Of a DNA stretch of 64,000 bases, positions 49,125-57,226 are shown piece by piece (the stretch's first letter is position 1; each line of letters opens with the position of its first letter). The notes under the pieces were generated by a model that worked only from the letters and a program-made list of their open reading frames with translations, made no database searches and was not told the DNA's origin. The position numbers and the translations under genes are program-made. Location: the NCBI RefSeq assembly GCF_014646335.1, contig NZ_BMNG01000024.1, forward strand, positions 1-64,000, in the 5' to 3' direction. This stretch comes from Streptomyces lasiicapitis (GTDB lineage: Bacteria; Actinomycetota; Actinomycetes; Streptomycetales; Streptomycetaceae).

Positions 49125-49228
49125 CGCCGCAGACAGTACCGGCCCCGCCTCGTCCCCTCACGCAGCCCCTCCCGGCATCATGACTTTCCGAACTCCACTC
49201 AAATACGTACATAACAGGCGAGGTGCAC

Positions 49229-50548
49229 ATGACGGACACGGCCGCGGAGGCAGAAGCGGGCACCGGCACGCGCACGCCACCCGCCAGGACCTCCACCCCG
49301 CCCGAGCTCCGCCTCCTCGCCCTCTGGGCCCCCACCCGCGCCCTGCTCCTCCTCTGCGTCTTCCACGTCGTCGTCATCCCCGGCCCGGACGTCACCAACG
49401 ACGTCTCGGACATCTACCAGGGCTGGTACGAGGTCCTGCGCACCGGCACGTTCCCGCTCGACGACGTCACCTGGCAGTACCCGCCCGCCGCCGCGCTCGC
49501 CGTCCTCGGCCCGGCCGCGCTGCCGTTCCTGAGCTACCCCGCCGCGTTCTTCCTGCTGTCGTTCCTGGCCGACGCGGTGGTGACGGGGCTGCTGCTGTAC
49601 GCGGGCGGGCGGCCGGGCCGGACCGTGCGGGGGGCCTGGGTGTGGACGGCGGGGGTGGCGCTGCTCGGGCCGACCGCGTACGCCCGCTACGACCTGATGG
49701 TGACGGCGCTCGCCGTCGCCGCGCTGCTGGCCGGGGCGGGGCGCGCGCGTGCGATGGGGGTGCTCGCGGGGTTCGGCGCGGTGGTGAAGGTGTGGCCGGT
49801 GCTGCTGCTCGTGGGCACGCCGCGGGCGCGGGCGACGCGGCGTTCGTGGGGCGCGGCGGCGGTGACGGCGGGCGCCGTGACACTGCTGTTCGTGGCGGCG
49901 ATGCCGGGGGCGCTCGCGTTCCTCACCTTCCAGCGGGACCGGGGCACGGAGGTCGAGTCGCTGGGCGCGCTCGTCTTCCATGCGGCACGCCATCTCGGCT
50001 GGTCGGGGACGGTGCGGCTCAACTACGGCTCGGTGGAGTTCCTCGGGCCGTACGTCCCGCTGGTGAGCGCGGTGGCGCAGGCGCTTTCGGTGGCCGCCTT
50101 CGGGTGGCTCGTGCTGTGGCGGGTGCGGGCCCGCGCCTGGGCGGCGACGACGCCCGCGGACGCGGCGTTCGCGGCGGTGCTCCTGTTCACCACGACGAGC
50201 CGGGTGATCAGCCCGCAGTACATGGTGTGGCTGGTCGGGGTGGCCGCGGTGTGCGTTGCCTATCGCGGCAGCCTGATGGTGTGGCCGGCCTGGCTCGTCC
50301 TCGCGGCCACATTCGTCACGTTCCTCGAGTTCCCGGTGTGGTTCGCGCAGGTGGTGGCGAGTGACCCGCTGGGGGTGGCGCTCCTCGTCGTACGCAACGG
50401 CCTGCTCGTCGCCGCCACCGTGCTCGCGTGCCGTGTGCTGTGGCGGCAGACGGTCACCGAGACCGTGGCGAAGGCCGCGACGGGCCCGGACTCGCCCGCG
50501 CCGCTCACATCAGCTCGTCCCGCAGATACTGCCGCCACCGCGCCGTGA
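49229..50548 (+). CDS. GT87-like polyprenyl-phosphate-dependent mannosyltransferase
   Basis: A 439-residue polytopic protein with about ten to eleven hydrophobic segments and an external-type first loop containing GPDVTNDVSDIYQGWYEVLRTG (split), the acidic Asp motif region of the GT-C fold (GT87/DUF2029). RYDLMVTALAVAALL and RVISPQYMVWLVGVAAV match the family. GT87 members transfer mannose or arabinose from polyprenyl phosphate to envelope glycans outside the membrane. ATG 49229 is preferred to GTG 49223 on ribosome-binding-site spacing. The last 44 bases overlap the convergent lipoprotein gene. Confidence 0.82.
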   Translation: MTDTAAEAEAGTGTRTPPARTSTPPELRLLALWAPTRALLLLCVFHVVVIPGPDVTNDVSDIYQGWYEVLRTGTFPLDDVTWQYPPAAALAVLGPAALPFLSYPAAFFLLSFLADAVVTGLLLYAGGRPGRTVRGAWVWTAGVALLGPTAYARYDLMVTALAVAALLAGAGRARAMGVLAGFGAVVKVWPVLLLVGTPRARATRRSWGAAAVTAGAVTLLFVAAMPGALAFLTFQRDRGTEVESLGALVFHAARHLGWSGTVRLNYGSVEFLGPYVPLVSAVAQALSVAAFGWLVLWRVRARAWAATTPADAAFAAVLLFTTTSRVISPQYMVWLVGVAAVCVAYRGSLMVWPAWLVLAATFVTFLEFPVWFAQVVASDPLGVALLVVRNGLLVAATVLACRVLWRQTVTETVAKAATGPDSPAPLTSARPADTAATAP

Positions 50549-51722
50549 ACTCCTCCTCCGTCGTGCCGAGTACGTCCCGCAGCGCGCCCTCGACCGCGCC
50601 CGCCCGGCGCCCGTGCCGCCCCACGGACTCGTAGAACTCCCTGAGCTTCCCCTCGCCCCGGTCCTCCGCGATCATCCGGCAGGCCAGCCACGCGCCCTCG
50701 TACGCCCGCGCCAGGCCCCCGGCGTCGCCGCTGAAGCCGAAGTCGTCGTCCTCGGGCAGCGTCGCGGGCAGGCGGCCCTCCAGGACCGCGCGGCGCAGCT
50801 CCGGGGCGGCCTGCTCGGGGGCACGGTCCGTGCCGCGGTAGCCGACCCAGTCCGCGAAGCCCTCGGAGAGCCACAGCGGGGTCGCCCGTGAGGTGACGGC
50901 GCGGGTGGCGACGTGGGTCGTCTCGTGGGTGAGGACGACCTGCTTGCCCAGCTCGCCGAGGACGCCGTACGCCTCGGGGTTGATGACGATGCGGTCCGCG
51001 GGCGCCTTGCCGGAGCCGCCCGCCTCGCCCGTGGTCACCGCGGCGATGCCCTGGTAGCCGGACGCGGGCGCGCCGAGCAGATCCGCCATGCCGTCCAGGG
51101 ACTTCGGGACCAGGACGACGACCTTGCCCGGCCACGGGGCGCGCCAGGCGTCCCGCACGGCGGGCACCGCGCGGTCGGCGAGTTCGGCGTACCGGCGCAG
51201 GTCCGCGCGTTCACGGCCGACGCCGAGCACCAGGCTGTGGGTGCCGCGCACGGCGTCGACGCGGCCCTGGTCCCAGAGCTGTTCGGCGGCCTTCTCCGCG
51301 GGGCCCTCGGCGGTGACGTACCAGCGCCCGTCGCGCCGTTGCAGCGACAGCGACCGCTCGGCGGTCAGGGGCGCGCGGTCGTAGCCCGCGACGCGGTAGT
51401 CGAGGTCGGCGGTCGCGGTGGCCCGCGTGCCGTCGCGGTCGAAGTCCTTGAGGCGGTACGTCCAGGACTTCAGGGGGACGTCGCGCAGGTTGTCGTAGCC
51501 CGCGCGGGGTCCGCCGGTCGCCCGGTACGCCCGCGCGTCGCGCTCCAGGACGGCCTCCGCGCGCCGTTCGAGCAGCCGTCGTACGTCGCCGGGCGCGGCG
51601 TCCGCCCGGTCCCCGTCGACGCAGCCGGCGAGCGCCACGGGCGCGAGCACCGCGAGGCACACCGCCGCGCCCACCGCCGCCACCCGTCCGTCACGCCCGC
51701 GCCCCTGCCCTCGACCAGCCAC
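50505..51722 (-). CDS. Lipoprotein with zinc-peptidase (HExxH-like) domain
   Basis: A 405-residue predicted lipoprotein: basic start, hydrophobic helix and lipobox VALAGC (Cys at about 33). A helical/NTF2-like region follows (about 40-150), then a metallopeptidase-like domain with VLTHETTHVATRAV (HETTH is HExxH with Thr-Thr) and the downstream Glu in PLWLSEGFADWVGYRGT, the arrangement of gluzincins. The Glu, both His and distal Glu needed for zinc are all present. GTG 51722. Substrate unknown. It lies beside the NlpC/P60 genes on the same strand, consistent with extracytoplasmic turnover. Confidence 0.82.
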   Translation of the reverse strand: MAGRGQGRGRDGRVAAVGAAVCLAVLAPVALAGCVDGDRADAAPGDVRRLLERRAEAVLERDARAYRATGGPRAGYDNLRDVPLKSWTYRLKDFDRDGTRATATADLDYRVAGYDRAPLTAERSLSLQRRDGRWYVTAEGPAEKAAEQLWDQGRVDAVRGTHSLVLGVGRERADLRRYAELADRAVPAVRDAWRAPWPGKVVVLVPKSLDGMADLLGAPASGYQGIAAVTTGEAGGSGKAPADRIVINPEAYGVLGELGKQVVLTHETTHVATRAVTSRATPLWLSEGFADWVGYRGTDRAPEQAAPELRRAVLEGRLPATLPEDDDFGFSGDAGGLARAYEGAWLACRMIAEDRGEGKLREFYESVGRHGRRAGAVEGALRDVLGTTEEEFTARWRQYLRDELM

Positions 51723-51761
51723 ATCGACGATCGTACGGGGGCAGGACGGCGCGGGCGTCCG

Positions 51762-52799
51762 TCAGACCCGCGTCACCGACGACACCGGCATCATCCCCAC
51801 CGGGTCGTAGCGCACGGCGGCGCCGGGGTAGGGCGCGTGCACCACCTGGCCGTTGCCGACGTACATCCCGATGTGGCTGGCGTCGTCGCGGTAGGCGACG
51901 AGGTCGCCGGGCTGGGCCTGGGAGAGCGGCACCTGCCGGCCCGCGCCCGCCTGCGCCTGGGAGGTGCGCGGCAGACCGACGCCCGCGCGGGAGTACGACC
52001 ACTGGGTCAGGCCCGAACAGTCGAACCCGGAGGGCCCGTTGGCGCCCCACACGTACGGCTTGCCGACCGCCGAGCGGGCCGCGGCGATCGCGGCCGCCGC
52101 GCGGGACGACGCCGGGGCGCCCGCGCCCGCGAGGTCGGGCAGCTCGCCCCGGCCGGAGCGCGAGGACCTGCCGTCCGCGTCGCGCTCCTCCTCCGGCAGC
52201 GAGTTGAGCAGTTGCCGGGCCTTGGCGAGCTTGCTCTCGACGGTGCGCTTGTGCCGGGCGACGGTCTTGCGGCTCTTCTCCAGCTCGGTGAGCTTGCGGG
52301 TGGCCTCCGCGCGTTCCTGGGCGAGGGCGCGCTGGGCCTGCTGCAGCTTGGTGAGTTCGCCGCTCTGCCGGGCGCTGAGGCGGCTCAGGGCCGAGGCCTT
52401 GTCGAGGTAGCCGTCCGGGTCGGAGGACAGCATCAGGGCGAGCGCGGGGTCGATGCCGCCCGCGCGGTACTGGGCTCCGGCCAGCGAACCGAGGGCGCCG
52501 CGCATGGTGTTGATGCGCTCCTGGCCGCGGGCGACCCTGTCCTTGGCCCGGTCGACCTGGCCGCGCAGGGTGTCCGCGCGTTCATCCGCCTTGTTGTACG
52601 CCTCCGTTGCCTGCTCGGCCTGCTCGTACAGGCGGTCCACCTTGGCCTTGGTGTCGGCCCGCGGTTCCTGCGGGGCGGCGCCCGCGGGCGCCGCGGCCAG
52701 GGCGGCCGCGGTGGCCGCGGCGGACAGGACGGTGATGGTGGCGGTGCGTACGCACCGGTCGGGACCGGTGGGTGCTGCGGGACGGCGATGGGATCCCAC
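51762..52799 (-). CDS. Secreted NlpC/P60 peptidoglycan hydrolase, first of tandem pair
   Basis: A 345-residue exported endopeptidase. A signal peptide (about 1-43, ending near AGAAPQ) precedes a long coiled coil (about 50-200; ALAQERAEATRKLTELEKSR), a Ser/Gly linker and an NlpC/P60 domain (about 230-345). The catalytic triad segments are PSGFDCSGLTQWSY (Cys), DASHIGMYVGNGQVVHAP (His and His). GTG 52799 is the start, with AAGGGAGAG upstream. It is about 40 bp upstream of the lipoprotein gene. The neighbour at 53061 is a close paralogue, with which it shares the motif order and the GGIDP...SSDPD..YLDKASAL segment. Confidence 0.9.
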   Translation of the reverse strand: MGSHRRPAAPTGPDRCVRTATITVLSAAATAAALAAAPAGAAPQEPRADTKAKVDRLYEQAEQATEAYNKADERADTLRGQVDRAKDRVARGQERINTMRGALGSLAGAQYRAGGIDPALALMLSSDPDGYLDKASALSRLSARQSGELTKLQQAQRALAQERAEATRKLTELEKSRKTVARHKRTVESKLAKARQLLNSLPEEERDADGRSSRSGRGELPDLAGAGAPASSRAAAAIAAARSAVGKPYVWGANGPSGFDCSGLTQWSYSRAGVGLPRTSQAQAGAGRQVPLSQAQPGDLVAYRDDASHIGMYVGNGQVVHAPYPGAAVRYDPVGMMPVSSVTRV

Positions 52800-52966
52800 G
52801 GGAAGCCGCTCTCCCTTCCGCTGGAACGTGACCCCCGCGCGAGGCGGAGGACTGCCGGTCCCCCGCGAACGGGCGGGGGCCGCTCCCCGGATGTCGGGGA
52901 ACGCGCGCGACAGTAGCGGCGTGATCACGTCGCGGCCAAAGACCCTCGGCGCCTACGCACGGTGAC

Positions 52967-52998
52967 GCCCCGCCTCTGACGCAGGTCATCGGCGGGGC
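52967..52998 (-). terminator. Two-tier hairpin between the NlpC/P60 genes
   Basis: GCCCCGCC (52967-52974) pairs with GGCGGGGC (52991-52998), and inside TGAC (52977-52980) pairs with GTCA (52985-52988) around GCAG. It is 63 bp after the stop of the right-hand NlpC/P60 gene and so probably terminates it. Confidence 0.7.
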
Positions 52999-53060
52999 GC
53001 GGGGTCAGCGGAAGTTACTGGAATTCGCCCGATCGGACGGTGCGGCGGACGCCACTCGGG

Positions 53061-54122
53061 TCAGATGCGGACGCCGAACTGGAACGGCATGTTGTTGATC
53101 GACTCGTAGCGGACGACGGTGCCGCTGCGCGGGGCGTGCAGGACCTGGCCGTTGCCCGCGTAGAAGCCGACGTGGTGCAGGTCGCCGTAGAAGATGACGA
53201 GGTCGCCGACGCGCAGGTCGCTCTGCGAGGAGATCCGCGTGCCCGCGTTGGCCTGGGCCTGCGAGGTGCGCGGGATGGTCATGCCGGCCTGGGCGTAGGC
53301 CCAGGAGGTGAGGCCGGAGCAGTCGAAGGAGCTCGGGCCCGTGGCGCCGTAGACGTACGGCGAGCCGATCTTGCTCTGCGCGGCGGCGTACGCGGACGTG
53401 GAGCGGCCCGAACCCTTGGGGGCGGTGCCCGTCGAGGTGTCGGGCTTGTCCGACTTGTCGAGGGCCTGGCGCTCGGAGGCGCGCGAGGCGCGGTCCTCCT
53501 TGGCCTTCAGGGCGGCGCGCTCCTTGGCGGAGAGGGAGTTCAGGAGGCGCTGCGCCTCACCGAGCTTGCCCTGCACCTCGCGCTTCTTCTTGCCGAGCTC
53601 CGTGCGCGTGGTGGCCAGGTCGTCGAGCTTGTCCGCGGCCTCCTTGCGCTGCTGGGCGAGCGTGCGCTGCTTGGCCTGGATCTTCTTCAGGGACTCGGCC
53701 TGCTTAGTGCTCAACTGGTCGAGCGCGGAGGCCTTGTCGAGGTAGTTGTCCGGGTCGGAGGAGAGGAAGAGCTGCAGCGAGGGGTCGATGCCGCCGGAGC
53801 GGTACTGCGCGCTGGCGAGCGAACCGACGCCGCTGCGCAGCTCGTTGAGGTCGTCCTGGCCGCGGGCGACCTTGTCCTGCAGGGTGTCGACCTGCTTCTC
53901 CAGCTTCTGCTGCTTCTCCTTGGCGCCGTTGTACTTCTCGGTCGCCTTCTCGGCCTCTTCGTAGAGCTTGTCGACCTTGGACTTGACCTCGTCCTTGCTC
54001 GGCTTCTCGCTCGGCGCGGCGTTCGCGGCCTGTGAGGTGAGCGCGACGGCCGCGGCGGCGGTCGCGGTCAGCACGGTCACACGGGCACGGCCCGGCTGCT
54101 TGGGTCGACGGTGTGACGCCAC
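53061..54122 (-). CDS. Secreted NlpC/P60 peptidoglycan hydrolase, second of tandem pair
   Basis: A 353-residue paralogue of the protein at 51762-52799. Signal peptide (about 1-36, cleavage near ANAAPSE), coiled coil with KLYEEAEKATEKYNGAKEKQ and KKKREVQGKLGEAQRLLNSL, then a linker and NlpC/P60 domain: PSSFDCSGLTSWAYAQAGM (Cys), DLHHVGFYAGNGQVLHAP (His). GTG 54122 has AAGGAG eight bases upstream. It would cleave stem peptides in the wall. The 225-bp gap upstream is AT-richer near 54210-54250, the likely promoter. Confidence 0.92.
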   Translation of the reverse strand: MASHRRPKQPGRARVTVLTATAAAAVALTSQAANAAPSEKPSKDEVKSKVDKLYEEAEKATEKYNGAKEKQQKLEKQVDTLQDKVARGQDDLNELRSGVGSLASAQYRSGGIDPSLQLFLSSDPDNYLDKASALDQLSTKQAESLKKIQAKQRTLAQQRKEAADKLDDLATTRTELGKKKREVQGKLGEAQRLLNSLSAKERAALKAKEDRASRASERQALDKSDKPDTSTGTAPKGSGRSTSAYAAAQSKIGSPYVYGATGPSSFDCSGLTSWAYAQAGMTIPRTSQAQANAGTRISSQSDLRVGDLVIFYGDLHHVGFYAGNGQVLHAPRSGTVVRYESINNMPFQFGVRI

Positions 54123-54347
54123 GAAGGCGGCTCCTTCGATGAGTGATCAACAGAGCGGAGGTCTGGGCGTGACCCTAGTGACCTGCCGATGATCAGATCA
54201 AATCCTGACCATGAAAAAGTCGGCCGCCAAGCGTTTTCTTTACGAAGAATCGACGCGCGGTAGCGGTCAATTGACGCTCCGTCCCGCGCACGCATGACCT
54301 AATTCGGGCATACGGTACGGGAGTTACGGATGGGGTCGGAGCGGCGC

Positions 54348-55697
54348 TCAGCCCCGCGAAAGCCGCTTCAGGAGCACCGCGGACGCCACCGGACGCGCCC
54401 CCGCCTTCGCGATCCCGTCGGCCACCTCGCGGTCGGTCGACACGACGATGACGGGGCGGCCCGGCGGCTCGGCGCGCACCAGCTGACGGATCAGTTCGTC
54501 CGCCGTCACACCGGCCTTGGAGAACAGCACCCGGACCCCGCGCGGCGGCGCGAGCAGCACCGGCGCGGCCAGCTCGGCGCCGTCGAAGACACACGTCACC
54601 TCGGCCCCGGTCTGCAGCGCGAGCTGCGAGAGCGAGCCGAGGAGCCGCAGCCGCTGCTTCTCCAGGGGCATCGTGGGATAGCCGGTCTTGGTGACGTTGT
54701 AGCCGTCCACGACCAGATGGGCCTGCGGCAGCGCGAGCAACTGGTCGAGAATGGCCGGATCGTTCTCCGACAGCGCGCGGGCGGCGATGTCCTTCGGCGT
54801 CATCCGCCCCGGCTCGACCGCGTCGACGGTCTCGGCGGGCCGCACCGACACCGGCGGCAGGGCGAGTTCGCGGCGCAGCCCCTGGGCGGCCTCGAGCACC
54901 GTGTCGAGCAGCAGGCGCACCCGCATGTCCTCGACGCTGCGGCCCTCGCGGGCGGCCCTGCGGGTGGCCTCCAGGGCGGCCTCGGCCTCCCCGAGCCGGG
55001 CCTTGAGGCGGCGTGCCTCGCTGTCGGCGGCGGAGAGCTGGGCCTGGCTCTCGGCGCGCGCGGCCTCGCTCTCGGCGGCGGCCTTGCGCAGCGCCGCCTC
55101 GCCGCGCTTGATGTCGCTGAGGGCGCCGCGCAGCTTGCGGTGCGCCGACTCGGCCTCCTTCTTCGCCGTTTCCAGCTCGGCGCGCAGGCGCTCGGTCTCG
55201 GCCTTGGTGTGGCCGCGGGCCGCGGTCAGTTCGGCGCGCAGGCGCTCCAGTTCGGCCCGGGTCTCCTCGTCGGCCCGCTCGGCGTCCGCGCGCTGGGCCT
55301 CCTCGCCGGCCGCGGTGACCAGCTTCACCCAGCCGAGCGGGCGCAGCACATAGGCGGCTGCCGCCACGTCGAGGGGGTCGGCGGCGGGCGGCGGGGTGCC
55401 GGCGTCGAGGGCCCCGGCCAGCTCGGGCTGAGCCTCGCGGAGGCGTTCGCCGATGCGCTGGCGGAAGAGGGGGTCGCTCTCCAGGGCGGCGGCCATGGCG
55501 TTGGCCGCGAACTTCACCCGCCTGCTGGGGGTGAAGCGCGCGTACTGGCGCAACTGCGGCGGCAGTTCCGCGACCGTGAGGCCGCCGAAGCCGTCCGACA
55601 CGATCTGCACGACCGCCCGCCGCACGCCGTCGGGCAGCGGACGGTCGAGCACCTCAGCGGCGCCGTCCTCCGGCGCTCCGCCCGCGCTCTCCACCAT
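54348..55697 (-). CDS. NYN-domain (PIN-like) RNA-binding protein
   Basis: A 449-residue protein. The N-terminal alpha region (about 1-110) is followed by a long Ala/Glu/Arg coiled coil (about 130-250) and a C-terminal NYN/YacP-like PIN-fold nuclease domain (about 320-440) with LVVDGYNVTKTGYP (acidic Asp), VTCVFDGAELA, and VIVVSTDREVADGIAKAGARPV. These acidic positions match a metal-dependent RNase site. The domain order is that of an actinobacterial protein of unknown role; RNA binding or cleavage is expected from the NYN fold. ATG 55697. It lies 35 bp downstream of the zinc-ribbon gene on the same strand. Confidence 0.87.
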   Translation of the reverse strand: MVESAGGAPEDGAAEVLDRPLPDGVRRAVVQIVSDGFGGLTVAELPPQLRQYARFTPSRRVKFAANAMAAALESDPLFRQRIGERLREAQPELAGALDAGTPPPAADPLDVAAAAYVLRPLGWVKLVTAAGEEAQRADAERADEETRAELERLRAELTAARGHTKAETERLRAELETAKKEAESAHRKLRGALSDIKRGEAALRKAAAESEAARAESQAQLSAADSEARRLKARLGEAEAALEATRRAAREGRSVEDMRVRLLLDTVLEAAQGLRRELALPPVSVRPAETVDAVEPGRMTPKDIAARALSENDPAILDQLLALPQAHLVVDGYNVTKTGYPTMPLEKQRLRLLGSLSQLALQTGAEVTCVFDGAELAAPVLLAPPRGVRVLFSKAGVTADELIRQLVRAEPPGRPVIVVSTDREVADGIAKAGARPVASAVLLKRLSRG

Positions 55698-55732
55698 CGG
55701 TCACCCCACTAGCTGTGCGGGGCCGCTCCCCT

Positions 55733-55972
55733 TCAGGAGTCGGCCCCGGGCCTGTCCACGAGTTCCACCTGGTCCACCGCGTTGCACCAGCGGCAGCGGA
55801 CCGACTCGATGGTCTCACTCACCACCTCGCGTTCCTCGACCTTGGGCGCTCCGGCCAGGTCGAGATGCACGTACTCCACGACCTTCGACGAACGGGTCAC
55901 GTCGAAGCGCGTGAGGTTGCCACAGAGGGCGCAGCGCCATCGGGTGGTGTCGGTCGGCAGGGGAACCGGCAT
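55733..55972 (-). CDS. Small zinc-ribbon protein
   Basis: A 79-residue protein with two CxxC knuckles (WRCALCGNLTRFDV near 12-25 and VRCRWCNAV near 58-66) in a zinc-ribbon arrangement, and VVEYVHLDLAGAP between. Size and layout suggest a nucleic-acid or protein-binding adaptor. It is upstream of the NYN gene by 35 bp on the same strand and is probably cotranscribed, so an RNA-related role is possible (inference). No named family recognised. Confidence 0.8.
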   Translation of the reverse strand: MPVPLPTDTTRWRCALCGNLTRFDVTRSSKVVEYVHLDLAGAPKVEEREVVSETIESVRCRWCNAVDQVELVDRPGADS

Positions 55973-56106
55973 CGTGACGTTCGCTTTCCTTCGGGAACCG
56001 TGGTGCGTATTGCCCGTAACCCTAAGGCCTGGGTAAGGGGCTCCGTACGCACACCAGCGGGCGAGGCGGTCCGGGCCGACCGCCGTCGTTACGTCATGCT
56101 CTGTCC

Positions 56107-56838
56107 ATGATCACTGCGTGGGTCCCGGCGGCGGCCCGGAAGGTCAGGCAACAGGCGGCTCCGGTGACGTACGCGCTGATCGTCGCGTGCTGCGTGGTCT
56201 TCCTGATCTCCCCCGGCTCGGGGCTCAACCCGGCCTACGGCACCGGCGACGCGCTCATCGCCGCGCAGCGGGCCTACTTCGAGCGCTGGGGGGTGGTACC
56301 CGTCGAACTCCTCAGCGACAAGCCGCGGGTCGCGCTCACTCCCGTGACGGCTCTGTTCGTGCACGGGAGCTGGCTGCATCTGCTCGGCAACATGTTGTTC
56401 CTGTACGTGTTCGGAATGATGGTCGAGGAACGCATGGGCCACCTCCAGTACGGGCTCTTCTACCTCGGCTGCGGATGCCTCGCCCTGCTCGCCTACGCGA
56501 TCGCGCACGCGGACTCCGGCCAGACCCTCGTGGGCGCCTCGGGCGCGATCTCAGCCGTGCTCGGCGCCTTTCTCTATCTCTTCCCGAAGGCACGGGTCAC
56601 CAGCCTCTTCCCGTTCCTGTTCTTCCTGCCGCTGCGGTTTCCGGCATGGGTGGTGCTGCCGTTCTGGGTGGCGCTGCAGTGGGCCGCGGCGGGGCAGGAG
56701 GGCGACGGTCCCGGGGTGGCGTATCTGGCGCACCTGGTGGGGTTCTCCCTGGGGTTCGTCTACGCCTGGGGGCGTGGTCGCAGGCCAAGTAGAGTGAAAG
56801 CCTCTGGAACGGCCACCGAGGGAGACAGTCAGCCGTGA
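56107..56838 (+). CDS. Rhomboid family intramembrane serine protease
   Basis: A 243-residue membrane protease with about six transmembrane helices. TM2 has SWLHLLGNMLFLYVFG (His/Asn pair of the oxyanion region), TM4 has GASGAISAVLG (catalytic Ser in GxSG), and TM6 has YLAHLVGFSLGF (catalytic His). It cleaves single-pass membrane proteins; the substrate is unknown. ATG 56107 has no ribosome binding site and may be leaderless. The end overlaps the next gene by GTGA. Confidence 0.93.
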   Translation: MITAWVPAAARKVRQQAAPVTYALIVACCVVFLISPGSGLNPAYGTGDALIAAQRAYFERWGVVPVELLSDKPRVALTPVTALFVHGSWLHLLGNMLFLYVFGMMVEERMGHLQYGLFYLGCGCLALLAYAIAHADSGQTLVGASGAISAVLGAFLYLFPKARVTSLFPFLFFLPLRFPAWVVLPFWVALQWAAAGQEGDGPGVAYLAHLVGFSLGFVYAWGRGRRPSRVKASGTATEGDSQP

Positions 56839-57116
56839 TCACCGCGATCGTGCTCATCAAGACCAGCGTGGACCGGATCCCCGAGATCGCCGAGTCGATC
56901 GCCGCCCTCGACTGCGTCAGCGAGGTCTTCTCCGTGACCGGTACGTACGACCTGATCGCGATGGTCCGGGTGGCCCGCCACGACGACCTCGCGGACGTCA
57001 TCCCCGGCAAGATCAGCAAGATCCCGGGCGTGGAGGGGACGGACACGCACGTGGCGTTCCGTACGTACTCGCAGCACGACCTGGAGGCGGCGTTCGCGAT
57101 CGGCCTGGACTCGTAA
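56835..57116 (+). CDS. Stand-alone Lrp/AsnC ligand-binding (RAM) domain protein
   Basis: A 93-residue protein consisting only of the effector-binding/oligomerisation domain of Lrp/AsnC regulators (MITAIVLIKTSVDRIPEIAE, VTGTYDLIAMVRVARHDDL, KISKIPGVEGTDTHVAF). No helix-turn-helix is present. Such proteins probably bind amino acids and may form mixed oligomers. GTG 56835 overlaps the rhomboid stop, so translation is coupled. The operon pairing with a rhomboid protease is a shared feature of unclear meaning. Confidence 0.92.
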   Translation: MITAIVLIKTSVDRIPEIAESIAALDCVSEVFSVTGTYDLIAMVRVARHDDLADVIPGKISKIPGVEGTDTHVAFRTYSQHDLEAAFAIGLDS

Positions 57117-57173
57117 TCCCCGGAATCCCTGGGACTCCCTCGGAATCCGGACCCGCCGCCCCGGATGAGCGTT

Positions 57174-57191
57174 CCTTCATCCGCGGCTCAT
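57174..57191 (+). promoter_or_regulatory. Putative OmpR-type phased operator upstream of the secreted protein gene
   Basis: CCTTCATCCGCGGCTCAT contains two heptamers TTCATCC and CTCATCC at 11-bp spacing. It matches 16 of 18 bases of the site at 59768-59785 and lies 36 bp upstream of the secreted protein start. Direct repeats one helical turn apart are characteristic of OmpR-family regulators, and one is encoded by this operon. Confidence 0.6.
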
Positions 57192-57226
57192 CCTGATGAA
57201 TCGGTACGCCGCCCACCATCGCTGCC

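Noticed and set aside
52800..53060. Possible c-di-AMP (ydaO) riboswitch upstream of an NlpC/P60 gene
   Set aside because: Such riboswitches occur before Streptomyces wall-hydrolase genes, but the conserved GAAuCCGuCA-type segments are not present here or upstream of 54122. Only ordinary hairpins are visible.
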